A stretch of 64,000 nucleotides of DNA from Promethearchaeota archaeon (GCA_019058445.1 JAHPZA010000003.1:124001-188000); one strand, 5' to 3'; shown: positions 37,000 to 47,371, numbered from the stretch's first letter. A program made the numbers and translations. Notes: a model not told the origin generated them from the sequence alone.

Positions 37000-38049
37000 T
37001 TAACATATTCTTGGAATGGGTTCCCCAAGGGGCATATCAATAAATCGGGTTCCTCCAACTATTGTCTTTAATAAAACTCTACCTGGATTATCTTTTTGAA
37101 CTTCTCCTATTATCATTGCATCTCTTCCTAATTTAGTTTTTTTTATTTTTTGAAGAATTATTTCAGATTGATTAGAATCAACCGCCATTAGAGCTCTTCC
37201 CTCGCATGCGATATTAAAGGAATCAAGGCCTAGCATGTCACATATGGCAGAAACCTGTTTTTTTATTGGTATCTTTTCTTCATCAATTACAATGCTAACA
37301 TTAGATTTTGAAGCCCAATCGTTTAACGCACCTGCCATTCCCCCCCGAGTAGGATCTTTCATCGCATGAATTAGATTTTCATCAATTTCCTTTTTAATCG
37401 CATTAAAGATTTCAATTAATATTGACACATCAGATTCTAAATCGGTTGAAATATTAAGGCCCTCTCTATTGGCCATTAAAGCTGTTCCATGATCACCTAT
37501 ACTACCAGTTATGATTATATTATCACCTGGCTTTAGACCATTATCAACAATTTTTATTTTTTTATCTTTAATTCCTATACCAGTCGTAGCGATAATTATT
37601 TCATTTAAAGTACCTCGGGGCATAACCTTGGTATCTCCTGCGATGATAGCAACGCAGGCCTCTGTCGCAGTAGAATTTAAGGAGTGCACAATTTTTTGTA
37701 GGGTATCAAAGTTAAAGCCTTCTTCTATGATAATTATGGAAGTTAAGGCTAGTGGTTTGGCACCCATCATTAAGATATCATTAACAGTTCCACATACGCT
37801 TAACTTTCCAAGATCTCCACCAGGGAAAAATAAGGGAAAAACTGTATGTCCGTCAGCTGTGATAACAATTTCCTTATCATAATCTTTTAATGGAATTGTA
37901 GCGCCATCATCTAATTCTTCAACTCCAATACCGTTATTAACGTTTTTCAAGGTGATGTCTTTAGTGATGAATTTTATTAACTCCTCTTGTAGAACTCCAC
38001 CAGCGCCATGGGCTAATCTTATTATTTTCGAGCTCTCTTCCTTTTCCAT
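37000..38049 (-). CDS. hypE: [NiFe]-hydrogenase maturation protein HypE
   Basis: HypE has the PurM-like fold: IRLAHGAGGVLQEELI, LDDGATIPL, VITADGHTVFPLFFPGGDLG and DPTRGGMAGALNDWA are all conserved. It ends in PRIC, the C-terminal cysteine that carries the thiocarboxamide and then thiocyanate group passed to iron by HypC/HypD. The substrate is carbamoyl from HypF. It has 349 residues, normal length, in the same island. Confidence 0.96.
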   Translation of the reverse strand: MEKEESSKIIRLAHGAGGVLQEELIKFITKDITLKNVNNGIGVEELDDGATIPLKDYDKEIVITADGHTVFPLFFPGGDLGKLSVCGTVNDILMMGAKPLALTSIIIIEEGFNFDTLQKIVHSLNSTATEACVAIIAGDTKVMPRGTLNEIIIATTGIGIKDKKIKIVDNGLKPGDNIIITGSIGDHGTALMANREGLNISTDLESDVSILIEIFNAIKKEIDENLIHAMKDPTRGGMAGALNDWASKSNVSIVIDEEKIPIKKQVSAICDMLGLDSFNIACEGRALMAVDSNQSEIILQKIKKTKLGRDAMIIGEVQKDNPGRVLLKTIVGGTRFIDMPLGEPIPRIC

Positions 38050-38130
38050 ACTTAAATGAAAGTAGAAAAAATTAAAAGAATTTAGATTATATTTAAAAAA
38101 TTTTACAACTTAAATTCATAATTTTAAAAT

Positions 38131-38946
38131 TTATAACAACTTTTTGATGGAATCCATTGAATCGTTTGCTACATTATAGGGATCCTCTTCCCATAACCTT
38201 TGATTAAAAAGTTCTAAAGAAATCCATTTGTTGTAGCCAATTTCTTTCAATTTCTGAACAAACATCTCTAAGTTGAAAAATCCTCGACAGGGCAATACTC
38301 TATTGGAATCTTGTAATTCCTTAAATGGTTTTTCAATCGCATCATTGAGATGAATTAACCATAGTTTTTCGGGCTCAATTTTATCTAACTCATTAATAGA
38401 ATGTTCACCAACAAAAAAATGAAAGGTATCTATAACTAATCCCATTTTGGGTAGTTCCTCATTTTGAATAATCTTCAGTGCCATATCTACCTTTCTTACA
38501 GAACAATTAGGGAACCCTAATGGTTCAAAACATAATTTAAAATCATATTTTTCTGCCAATTTAGCAAGGAGCTTTAAACGATCAATTGTTTTTATAATTA
38601 TAGTATTATCATTCATATTTGGCTCATCGAGAAAACTTGGGACCGTGATTATAGTATCACAGCCAATTTGGTTGCCAATATCCATTAGTTTTTCAGTATA
38701 TCTCATTATTCTTTTAAACTCTTTTTCCGGACAAAGGGAAAATAATTCTATAGCATTAAAGGTGACACATTCAAGATTATTTTTTTCTAATGTAGTTTTT
38801 AAATTTTCAATGGTGTGATTCTCTAAATAAACAAACGTTTCATCCCTTCTTAATTCCACACCTTTAAAACCTGCTATGGAAATAGCTCTCAAAAAAATTT
38901 CCATTTCAGTTTTCATTAATGTGGCTTGATTTACTGCTAATTTCAT
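38131..38946 (-). CDS. Sugar phosphate isomerase/epimerase-type TIM barrel
   Basis: This is an AP-endonuclease-2/xylose-isomerase-like TIM barrel: KGVELRRDETFVYL, FEPLGFPNCSVR, MGLVIDTFHFFVG, WLIHLNDAIEKP and WISLELFNQRLWEEDP place the usual Glu, Asp, His and Glu metal ligands. Its length of 271 is normal. The substrate cannot be told from sequence; members include inosose dehydratases and hydroxypyruvate isomerases. It lies between hypE and the divergent hypF but has no known role in hydrogenase maturation. Confidence 0.85.
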   Translation of the reverse strand: MKLAVNQATLMKTEMEIFLRAISIAGFKGVELRRDETFVYLENHTIENLKTTLEKNNLECVTFNAIELFSLCPEKEFKRIMRYTEKLMDIGNQIGCDTIITVPSFLDEPNMNDNTIIIKTIDRLKLLAKLAEKYDFKLCFEPLGFPNCSVRKVDMALKIIQNEELPKMGLVIDTFHFFVGEHSINELDKIEPEKLWLIHLNDAIEKPFKELQDSNRVLPCRGFFNLEMFVQKLKEIGYNKWISLELFNQRLWEEDPYNVANDSMDSIKKLL

Positions 38947-39117
38947 TTTACATTCTCATCTTATTATGTATTAGAGTATATTCTTCTTTATGCTTATAAT
39001 TTATTTCATTACTAATCCAATATGCTTGTTCTTACTTTATCTGTTTTTTAAAAAATTCTCTCGATGATTTTTCAAAAGCATTTAATTTATATAATTTTAA
39101 GTTTTTGTTCTACTTGA

Positions 39118-41523
39118 ATGAATAAGAAAACCGTTGAAATTAATATATCTGGCATCGTCCAAGGAGTAGGATTCCGACCTTATTTATTTAATTTAGCAAG
39201 AAATTTTGGACTTAAAGGATTTATTCTAAATCGTGGAAATGCTGGAGTTAGGCTTGTAGTTCAAGGTGATAATGAAAGAATCAATAGATTTATTGAGAAT
39301 ATTGAGAAAAAAAGCCCAAAAATCTCATATATTGAAAGTTTAGAAACTAAAGAACTACTCACAGAGGAGATATTTAGTGAATTAAATATTAAGAAAAGTG
39401 AAAAGGGGAGGGGTATAAGTTTGACACTCCCTCCGGATATAGCAATTTGCGATGATTGTTTAAAGGATATGAGAGATTCAAAACTAGCCAAATATTATAT
39501 GTATCCCTTTATTGCATGTGCAGTATGTGGTCCGCGATATACAACCGTTAAAGAGTTACCCTATGATAGGGAGAGATCCACTATGATTCAGTTCCCTTTC
39601 TGTAGAAACGCTAATCCAAGTTCATGTATTCAAGAATATTCCGACTTTAGCAACAGACGATTCCATGCCCAAACTTTTGCCTGTTCAGTATGCGGTCCAA
39701 ATTATTCACTTTATAATAAATCTAGAGACATCATTGAAAAGGATTCTATTAAAGAGATTTTAAAGTTATCCGCAAAAAGAATAAAGAAAGGTGAGGTTGC
39801 TGCCGTGAAGGGAATTGGTGGAGTTCATTTAGTTTGCTTAGCTGATAATGATGATATCATTCTTAAATTAAGAAAAAGAAAAGGTGAAAGAAAGTATAAA
39901 CCATTTGCGTTAATGGTTCCAAATTTAGATTTAGTTGAAGATTTTTTAAAAATATCTCAAAAAGAAAGAGAGTTATTGACTTCTTTTAGGCGCCCTATTG
40001 TTTTGTTAGAAAAAAAGAATGATGAAACAAAAGGATTTATTAGCAAGCAGGTAGCTCCGGGCTTAAATAACATCGGCGTAATGCTACCATATTCAGGAAT
40101 TCATTATTTGCTTTTCGATTTTATAGGAGAAAAACCATTAGTCTACACCAGTGGGAATAAATCAAATATACCTATGGGTATAGAAAATGATACAATTTTT
40201 GATCAACTTGAGCATCTTGCCGATTTTTTCCTCCTCCACAACAGAACAATACATCAAAGAGCAGATGATAGTGTCGTAAGGATTCACGATAATAAAGTAA
40301 AACTAATTAGAAGATCAAGGGGCTATGTTCCCGAATATATACCGTTACCGTTTAATGTTGATGTTTCTGCCGCTCTTGCAACAGGACCTGAACTATCTAC
40401 GACAGGAGCCGTGCTGAGGAGAAACCGAATATTTCCCACTCAGCATATAGGTAATGTAACGCATCTGGAAACCTATGATTTTTTAAAAAATGCCTTGTTT
40501 CATATGAAGAATCTACTACAGATTAAGGATTCTGAAGTAGAATTTATTACCTGCGATGCCCATCCAACACTTATAACCAGCAAGTTTGCCCAAGAACTTT
40601 CAATGAAGTATAATATCCCTTTCTACCCTGTTCAACATCATTTCGCGCATGCATTAGGATTAATGGCTGATAATAAGGTAGAAATAGAGGAAAGTATTGT
40701 TGCGATTAGTACCGATGGAGTAGGTTACGGTGATGATGGGAATGTATGGGGTGGTGAAATATTATTATGTTCATATAAAGGATACAAACGTTTTGGGCAC
40801 TTAGAATATCAACCCATGATTGGAGGGGATCGATGTACGAAATATCCCGCTAGGATGGCGGCCTCAATCATACTTAAAAATCTTGGAATAGAAGATTCCC
40901 TCAGATTATTCGAACAAATTGAATTATCAAGGGACCTAGAGTATGGACAAAATGAATTACAAACTTTAATTTCTCAATATGAAACAAGTAATAATCGCTA
41001 TCTAGATGGAAATATTCCGTTATCCAGTTCTACTGGTAGAATTTTTGATACTGTTTCTTATCTCTTAGGGGCGTCAAACATAAAGACATATCGAGGGGAA
41101 CCTGCTATGCGGCTTGAAGGATTGGCTGCAAATGGAAATCCTGATAAGATTAAATTAGATATAAAATGTAAAAAAAAAAATAATACTTTTGTCATCAATA
41201 CATCAGATCTAATATTAGATATTTTACGTTTAAAAAAAAACCCATGCATAAAACCTGAAGACATTGGTGCTAGCTTTCATAAAGCCCTTGCTAATTCTTT
41301 TGCGGAAATTGCAATCATAATAGCTCAAGAGAATCATATTAAAAATGTTGGCCTTACCGGGGGCGTTGCATTTAACTATTTTTTTTCGCGTTCTATAAAG
41401 GAGAAAATAACTAAAGAAGGTTTACTCTTTTTAGAACACAATAAAGTTTCACCTGGAGATGCTGGAATAAGTACAGGGCAATTAATCGGTGGTCTATTTA
41501 AACATAATCTAGAGAATTCATGA
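39118..41523 (+). CDS. hypF: Carbamoyltransferase HypF
   Basis: Domain order: acylphosphatase (about 1-90, ISGIVQGVGFRPYLFNLAR), two zinc fingers, YrdC-like domain (about 210-390, KGIGGVHLVCLADN), and Kae1-like carbamoyltransferase (about 400-790, VQHHFAHALGLMADN, VGLTGGVAFNYFFS). HypF makes the cyanide precursor from carbamoyl phosphate and ATP and transfers it to HypE. The first zinc site is CDDC with CAVC; the second reads FCRNANPSSC where CxxC is usual, followed by normal RRFHAQ and CSVCGP. It is divergent from the epimerase with 171 bases between. Confidence 0.96.
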   Translation: MNKKTVEINISGIVQGVGFRPYLFNLARNFGLKGFILNRGNAGVRLVVQGDNERINRFIENIEKKSPKISYIESLETKELLTEEIFSELNIKKSEKGRGISLTLPPDIAICDDCLKDMRDSKLAKYYMYPFIACAVCGPRYTTVKELPYDRERSTMIQFPFCRNANPSSCIQEYSDFSNRRFHAQTFACSVCGPNYSLYNKSRDIIEKDSIKEILKLSAKRIKKGEVAAVKGIGGVHLVCLADNDDIILKLRKRKGERKYKPFALMVPNLDLVEDFLKISQKERELLTSFRRPIVLLEKKNDETKGFISKQVAPGLNNIGVMLPYSGIHYLLFDFIGEKPLVYTSGNKSNIPMGIENDTIFDQLEHLADFFLLHNRTIHQRADDSVVRIHDNKVKLIRRSRGYVPEYIPLPFNVDVSAALATGPELSTTGAVLRRNRIFPTQHIGNVTHLETYDFLKNALFHMKNLLQIKDSEVEFITCDAHPTLITSKFAQELSMKYNIPFYPVQHHFAHALGLMADNKVEIEESIVAISTDGVGYGDDGNVWGGEILLCSYKGYKRFGHLEYQPMIGGDRCTKYPARMAASIILKNLGIEDSLRLFEQIELSRDLEYGQNELQTLISQYETSNNRYLDGNIPLSSSTGRIFDTVSYLLGASNIKTYRGEPAMRLEGLAANGNPDKIKLDIKCKKKNNTFVINTSDLILDILRLKKNPCIKPEDIGASFHKALANSFAEIAIIIAQENHIKNVGLTGGVAFNYFFSRSIKEKITKEGLLFLEHNKVSPGDAGISTGQLIGGLFKHNLENS

Positions 41524-41650
41524 GAATCTAAAATTTAAAATCAAGAAAAAAAATATATATATTTTAATCGAAATTTATTTGATATTAACAACAATTATTA
41601 TTTTTACTAAAATTAACGTGTATTTATTATAAAATTGGGGTTGAAATGTT

Positions 41651-43330
41651 ATGACTGAAGATTTCCAATTCATTTATAAAGAAGAGTTTTGGTATATTAG
41701 TGCGTTCTTGAATACGGTGCTCGTTGATAGCATTGCAAAAAGTGCTGAAATTGAAATCCTCATAAAAAATGAATTTAGTAAATTAAAACCAGAAGATATT
41801 TTTCGCCAAGATTTAAAAGATGATATCATCGGTATGGTAAACAATATATCTCTTAATTGCAAATGGGTCCCGTTTTTGAAAAGTTTTCCCTATAAGGATG
41901 AAAATTCTGAGAGAGAGTTTAACACCTTAGGCTATTTTCAGTTTGAAGTTGAGTATTACAAAAATGATCAAGCAAAAAAAGAAGCTTTAAATCCCTTATT
42001 AATCCAACAAGTCCCTTATATCGTTTTAAATATTTTAAGAGAATATGGTAAAAGACCTGAAAATAAAGGAGTTTACTTTGATACTGAGAGTCCTATATAT
42101 GTATTTGCGACGTCTAATAAGACAAAACCTACTGAAATCCAATGGACCAGAGAAAATGTTGAAAAATATAAAAAGACCATAGCCTATTGGACGGTTATCT
42201 ATTCTGGTCAATGGCCTGATTATTCAGAGAAGTTATATGATCAACGGATTCAAAACAATCTTTCCAATCGTCTTTCTGAATTGCATTTTATTTACCGTAA
42301 TTCGGGATTTATTTACATGGCAGAAGAAAATTATGAGAGATTCTTTGAATCTTACATGAAACAATTTGTGCTTGAACCCACTCCTAAAATGCGAGCAGTT
42401 CTTTTCGTGTTAAGATCAATAAACGAGTCTCTGGATTTATTATTCTTAAAAACTTACTCGGGTACTTTTACAAATATGAAGACGATTGAAGATAAAATTA
42501 AAAATCTCAGATTTCTAAGAGGACTAGTCCAAACGCAATTAAGTTTAATATATAATGAATTAGATTATAATAGGAGACAACACTATACCAGTGTCTTGAA
42601 GCATTTGATTAGTCAATTCGATCTAAATGATGTAGTGAATAGAGTGAATGAGAAATTTAATTTGATATATGGAGCTATGCAGGAGCTATATCTCAAAAAG
42701 AGTGAAGAAGACGCACAAAGAACCGAAAGAAGATTAAACCTTCTAAACTTACTCTTTGGCGCAGGTATTTTAGCAGATTTAGCTGGTGTGATTATGATTG
42801 CGTTTAGTTTACAAGAAAGTGATTCACCCGCAGTATTGCTCCATATTTCTATATTCATCATTATATTAGGAATTTTAGTCCTTACCATTGGATATTACAT
42901 CTATTCAAAGATAAAGATCATAGAAACTGAAGTCGGAAAAACGGTGGATGCTGTAATAGAGGATGATAGGGGCAATGTGGTTTTGATTAAGCGCAAGTAC
43001 CCTCCTTTCAAAGATTATTATGCCCTTCCCGGAGGGTTTATAGAAAAAGGTGAAACACCAAAACAGGCGGTTATAAGGGAAGTAAAGGAAGAAACCAATC
43101 TTACCATTGAAATACTTAAAAAAATTGGTATCTTTGATGAAGAAGGACGAGATCCCCGCGGTAAAATAATTTCTACCGCGTTTAAATGCCGTATAATTGG
43201 CGACACTTCCCAAATGCAAAGTGGTACCGATTCAGCGAGTGTTGAACTTATCCCTAAGGAAAAAATAGCTACACTCGATCTAGCTTTTGATCACAGAGAT
43301 ATTTTAAAGGATGCAGATATTATTGAATAA
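41651..43330 (+). CDS. Membrane-anchored Nudix hydrolase with large N-terminal domain
   Basis: The first 350 residues form an unrecognised, mostly helical domain (e.g. LRFLRGLVQTQLSLIYNELD). Two membrane spans follow at about 360-385 and 395-415 (LLFGAGILADLAGVIMIAF and ILGILVLTIGYYIYSKI). The last 125 residues are a Nudix domain with an intact box (GGFIEKGETPKQAVIREV then KEETNL, matching Gx5Ex7REUxEE). It hydrolyses a nucleoside diphosphate derivative such as ADP-ribose or a nucleotide sugar at the inner membrane face; the substrate is not deducible. Confidence 0.8.
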   Translation: MTEDFQFIYKEEFWYISAFLNTVLVDSIAKSAEIEILIKNEFSKLKPEDIFRQDLKDDIIGMVNNISLNCKWVPFLKSFPYKDENSEREFNTLGYFQFEVEYYKNDQAKKEALNPLLIQQVPYIVLNILREYGKRPENKGVYFDTESPIYVFATSNKTKPTEIQWTRENVEKYKKTIAYWTVIYSGQWPDYSEKLYDQRIQNNLSNRLSELHFIYRNSGFIYMAEENYERFFESYMKQFVLEPTPKMRAVLFVLRSINESLDLLFLKTYSGTFTNMKTIEDKIKNLRFLRGLVQTQLSLIYNELDYNRRQHYTSVLKHLISQFDLNDVVNRVNEKFNLIYGAMQELYLKKSEEDAQRTERRLNLLNLLFGAGILADLAGVIMIAFSLQESDSPAVLLHISIFIIILGILVLTIGYYIYSKIKIIETEVGKTVDAVIEDDRGNVVLIKRKYPPFKDYYALPGGFIEKGETPKQAVIREVKEETNLTIEILKKIGIFDEEGRDPRGKIISTAFKCRIIGDTSQMQSGTDSASVELIPKEKIATLDLAFDHRDILKDADIIE

Positions 43331-43476
43331 ATTTGTTTTTCTTTTTTTTTTTTCAGTATTGTTTATTATTACTTATTTATCTTTAAAGAGAAATTCTTTT
43401 ATTTTCATTCAGCATATATTTTTTAAATTATAATGAAAAATATAATAAATCCAATAATACAAGTAAAACATGAACA

Positions 43477-44787
43477 ATGAGTCAAAATATGGCATCTAAT
43501 CTTGATGAGATATATAAATCCATTGTAAATGATTCTAAAGATAAAACGGGTATTGTCTGCTTAAATTGCTTATTTAAATACATCACAATTGAAGATTTAC
43601 AAGATTTTGCTAAAGAACATGAAATTCACATTGTTAAAAAAAGTGAGATGAGAAAGCTTGATTATTTTAAATATATATGTCACGCTTTTTATAATGATTA
43701 TCAGAGTAATTCTCAAACTCAAGCACTCTATTCTAATTGTCTAACTTATATAGGTGAAATGTTATTTAGAAATGAGAAATTTTTTGACATCTTTAAGATG
43801 CACGATTTTCTAAGTAAACAAGAAATCATTGAAGTCTTTGCAGATTGGTGTGCTGATCTTGGCATTTCTGTGTTTAATACCTCAGAAATCTCTGAATATT
43901 CATTAGATCTATATTTTACGAAGAGAAAACCTAGACTGAGAACTGAAGCTGTTTTTTTAAGAACTGGAGAAGAAATGGATGAAAAGAATTATGAGAAAAC
44001 ATTAGAATTCATTAAAAATTCTAAGAAGATATCTGCATGGACTGTCTTTGTGACAACGCCATTAGGAGCATTTAATATAGGGCTTTATAAATTAATTGGC
44101 GATATGGAGAGATTAAACACATGGCTATATATAGTTGATCCTTTAAAAATGAGAATTTTTGGAATTATTCGGGGCAAAAAATCTAAAGATCATGATCAAG
44201 ATTTAAGAGATGAATATATCAAGAAATTACCTCGTGAACCAATTAGAGCTCCTTCCCAAGTCATTAAGTTTTCGAAATATGACTTAAATGATGCAGAAAG
44301 GTATAAACCTTCAAACTTTACAATATTTGAACTTATAAGCGAAAGGGAACATGAAGAATTGATTAAAATACCACTAAAAGATCCAAGATATAAAAAAATC
44401 TTTAGAAACCTTCTAATTATAGAAGAAAATTCAGGAATCTCAGTTTTCTCATATTCCAGCGAAATTGTTACGATGGATGATAATTTAATTTCAGGATTTT
44501 TGAGTGCAATTGATCATTTTATGTCAGAAGTAGGAGGCTCCTCATCTTTAAAGGAAATAGATTATAAAGGTTTCTTTGTACAAGCGGCATACGGTGAATT
44601 TGTAAAAATGGCTGTTTTCCTTTCCGAACCTGGGGATCAAATATTAAAAGAGCGTCTTTCTTATTTTATTAAACAATTTGAGGAAAAATATAAGGAACAA
44701 ATAGAAGAATTTAAGTTAACTGGGAATGTTTCAGTCTTTACTAATAAAGAGATAAAATTTCTTGCTCAAGAAATCTTAGAAATTTAG
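43477..44787 (+). CDS. Protein with C-terminal longin/roadblock-like domain
   Basis: The N-terminal 290 residues are unrecognised. About residues 305-430 match the longin-like proteins of Lokiarchaeia: NLLIIEENSGISVFSYSSEI, NLISGFLSAIDHFMSEV, FFVQAAYGEFVKMAVFLSE and a final amphipathic helix. Early cysteines (CLNCLFKY) do not form a complete metal site. Next to it, convergent, is another small longin-like gene; such pairs may form heterodimers that regulate small GTPases. This is inferred from fold alone. Confidence 0.65.
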   Translation: MSQNMASNLDEIYKSIVNDSKDKTGIVCLNCLFKYITIEDLQDFAKEHEIHIVKKSEMRKLDYFKYICHAFYNDYQSNSQTQALYSNCLTYIGEMLFRNEKFFDIFKMHDFLSKQEIIEVFADWCADLGISVFNTSEISEYSLDLYFTKRKPRLRTEAVFLRTGEEMDEKNYEKTLEFIKNSKKISAWTVFVTTPLGAFNIGLYKLIGDMERLNTWLYIVDPLKMRIFGIIRGKKSKDHDQDLRDEYIKKLPREPIRAPSQVIKFSKYDLNDAERYKPSNFTIFELISEREHEELIKIPLKDPRYKKIFRNLLIIEENSGISVFSYSSEIVTMDDNLISGFLSAIDHFMSEVGGSSSLKEIDYKGFFVQAAYGEFVKMAVFLSEPGDQILKERLSYFIKQFEEKYKEQIEEFKLTGNVSVFTNKEIKFLAQEILEI

Positions 44788-44807
44788 AAATATTTTATCT
44801 TTTGATT

Positions 44808-45233
44808 TCAAGAGATCGGATGTTTTTCTTTAAAAATTAACTCGATAATTAACTCATCTCTGGATTTGGTTATATAATCTTCCAATTCATGAAATATATT
44901 AATATTTCCATCCCATTTGATTAGCTCTTCTTTTGGATATCTCTGGAAAAATAAGGTTATAACGTGGTCTAATAGTCTCAAGACTTTTTTATGTTTAATC
45001 CTTCTAGAAGAACTTGCTAAAAAAATGAAATTATTTCTTTTAATTAAATCGAACCGGAGGTTACTAAATTCTAAACAATTCAGCTGTTCATGAGTTAATT
45101 CTTGCGTAAAAGAAGTTAATGCACTTATAAGCATACCAAAAACTTGTTCTTCAATTTGCGGATTACTAACTTTACTGGCAACCACTTTTCCACTGTCCGT
45201 TATTATCAATATGTCCTGCAGCGTATCGAACAT
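44808..45233 (-). CDS. Longin/roadblock-like small protein
   Basis: Starting at ATG 45233 it has 141 residues: FDTLQDILIITDSGKVVASK (strand pair), QVFGMLISALTSFTQELT (first helix), a strand block FDLIKRNNFIFLASSSRRI and a last long helix KVLRLLDHVITLFFQRY, the order of a longin/profilin-like fold. GTG at 45287 would add 18 residues. It is convergent with the previous gene, 20 bases apart. Homologous single-domain proteins are common in Asgard genomes. Confidence 0.7.
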   Translation of the reverse strand: MFDTLQDILIITDSGKVVASKVSNPQIEEQVFGMLISALTSFTQELTHEQLNCLEFSNLRFDLIKRNNFIFLASSSRRIKHKKVLRLLDHVITLFFQRYPKEELIKWDGNINIFHELEDYITKSRDELIIELIFKEKHPIS

Positions 45234-45484
45234 GATTGTTCTTCCAAACCTAAAGGTCTCTCTATCGAAAAAAATACTTCCAAACACAATAATCGAGTAA
45301 TTTATATTTAAATTTAATGCAAAAATTTGTCAATATATTCAATTTTTTTGACGAATATTAGAAACACTAAAAGTATTAATTTTTATGTGTGGGTTGCCAT
45401 GTCTTAAAACATTTATTAAATGGGATATTTAAATACAACAATCAAATAGTAATATATTCAAAAAAATTAAAAAATCAAATTAAA

Positions 45485-46582
45485 ATGATAATAGATGAGA
45501 AACATCGCCAAAATTTATTAAATGTGGCTAGAAAACTTAAGTATGCCTGGTATTCCGTCCCAACTTACGAAGATGGCAAGCCTACAGACACGTATTTGGA
45601 ATATTTAAGCTTAATGTATAATCCAGAAATCGCTGAATTAATCCAAGTTCTTGAACTTTTCCCAAATACTCTCTCTCTTATAAAATTCGCAAAAAAAGTG
45701 AATATGGAAAAGCAGGAGCTAATGGAAAAACTAGAAGATATTACTCAAAATGGATTTGTGGTAAAGTTTGGAAGGCAATATGCCCTACCTTTTCCTTTAT
45801 TTATCCATGATGGCCCTTTTCTCATAGCAAAAACGTATAAAAGCAAAAACGGCTCCAAATTCGCGGAGTTGGGCACTAAATACTTTTATGAAGAGGAATA
45901 TTATAAAAAATGGCAAAATACTAAAGATGGAACCCCCCGAAACCGAATACTTACCGTTAGTGAAAATATTGAACCGGGACAAGAAATAGTACCTGCCGAA
46001 GAAGTATATAGTATTATTGATCAAAATACTGATTTTGCCGTCGTCCCTTGTCCCTGTCGAAATAGAGCTGAACTAGCAGGAACAAGAAAATGTAAAGATA
46101 AGTATCCAATTCATAATTGCCTTTTATTAGGCCCCTATGCTAAAGCTTCATTGGAATTTGGAGATCCGATTATTAAAGCCATTACCAAAGAAGAAGCTAA
46201 AGAGCTTATTAAAGAAGCTTCAGACCTTGGCCTCGTTCATAATACTGATAATAAAGCTAAAAATTGTACTATAATCTGTTCTTGCTGTGAATGCTGTTGC
46301 GGACATTTAACTGGAATGATTAAATATGGCAATCCAAGAGCAATCGGTAAGGCGAATTATCTTGCTCATGTCGATGAAAACTTATGTGTAGCTTGCGGTA
46401 CCTGCATAGACCGATGTAAATTCAGTGCTATTGTTGTTAATGACATAGCAGAAGTAAATTCTGATAAATGTGTAGGATGCGGGTTATGTGCTGTTACATG
46501 CCCAAATGATGCAATCACCATGAGACGGTTTGAAAGAGAAGAAGTACCACTTGACAGAGAAGAAATTGAAATCTTGGATTGA
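45485..46582 (+). CDS. 4Fe-4S protein with N-terminal helical domain and ferredoxin tail
   Basis: From ATG 45485 the protein has 365 residues. An N-terminal winged-helix-like region (SLIKFAKKVNMEKQELMEKL) precedes a cysteine block (VVPCPCRNRAELAG, CKDKYPIHNC, CTIICSCCECCCG). Then come two classical ferredoxin motifs, CVACGTCIDRCKF and CVGCGLCAVTCPND, for two [4Fe-4S] clusters. It is an electron-transfer protein of the cytoplasm; similar architectures occur in archaeal and bacterial anaerobes. Thirty-two codons upstream of the ATG are open but low in coding character. Confidence 0.8.
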   Translation: MIIDEKHRQNLLNVARKLKYAWYSVPTYEDGKPTDTYLEYLSLMYNPEIAELIQVLELFPNTLSLIKFAKKVNMEKQELMEKLEDITQNGFVVKFGRQYALPFPLFIHDGPFLIAKTYKSKNGSKFAELGTKYFYEEEYYKKWQNTKDGTPRNRILTVSENIEPGQEIVPAEEVYSIIDQNTDFAVVPCPCRNRAELAGTRKCKDKYPIHNCLLLGPYAKASLEFGDPIIKAITKEEAKELIKEASDLGLVHNTDNKAKNCTIICSCCECCCGHLTGMIKYGNPRAIGKANYLAHVDENLCVACGTCIDRCKFSAIVVNDIAEVNSDKCVGCGLCAVTCPNDAITMRRFEREEVPLDREEIEILD

Positions 46583-46657
46583 ACTTTTTATTATTAAAAA
46601 AGCTAATTCCTTTTGTATTACAATAATTATTTAATAGTTAAATATATCTGAATAATA

Positions 46658-47371
46658 ATGTTGCAACAAACTTTTACATTGAGTAGAATTCTACAAGTTT
46701 ACGTACTTCAGCTCGGAATGGGAATGTATTTCTTGATACTTGCCATTTTAGTTCTTAAAAGAAATACCAAGAGACTAAATCTGATTTTCGCTGGATTTTT
46801 TATATTTACATTTATAGGAGCCTTATTGAATGTTATTTACGCGCCAATTACAGATATTCCAATCGCTACAGTTTTAGCTTATCTTACAGTTTATTTTGCA
46901 TATTTTGCTCAAATTTTTTTATTAGTATTTAATCTCGTGCTATTAAAATCAACCAAAATCATTGATACTAAAAAGCAGTTCATGATTATAATTGTGTACG
47001 CTGTACTACTTTCCTTCGCCTTTTTTATTCCTAATGGTTTGACGATTAGCCAAAGCAATAATTACATTCCCTATTGGAATTTACCTTACTTTTTGTACCT
47101 TGTAATCTTGTCTCTTTCGGTTACTGTTGTACCATCAATTTATACATCGATAAAAATATATAATAAATTCGAAGATGAAGAAATAAAACGCAAATGGAAA
47201 TTCTACGTTTTTGGAATTTCGACATATTTTATAGCTTATTTGGGAATTTCTGTTTGTAATTATATTAACCATCCGACAATTAGGCTCATTTGGAACTCAT
47301 TTGCGCTACTGCTTTTTATTTGCTCGTATTTTATGTATTACGGCGTTGTAAAACAATTAAAATCAGAATAA
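46658..47371 (+). CDS. Seven-span membrane protein
   Basis: The 237-residue protein has about seven hydrophobic segments, starting LGMGMYFLILAILVLKR and ending LALLLFICSYFMYYGVV-like, with basic loops (KRNTKR, KIYNKFEDEEIKRK) that favour a cytoplasmic side. The pattern resembles the 7TM sensor module found at the N-terminus of some histidine kinases, but no kinase part follows. Function unknown. Confidence 0.7.
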   Translation: MLQQTFTLSRILQVYVLQLGMGMYFLILAILVLKRNTKRLNLIFAGFFIFTFIGALLNVIYAPITDIPIATVLAYLTVYFAYFAQIFLLVFNLVLLKSTKIIDTKKQFMIIIVYAVLLSFAFFIPNGLTISQSNNYIPYWNLPYFLYLVILSLSVTVVPSIYTSIKIYNKFEDEEIKRKWKFYVFGISTYFIAYLGISVCNYINHPTIRLIWNSFALLLFICSYFMYYGVVKQLKSE

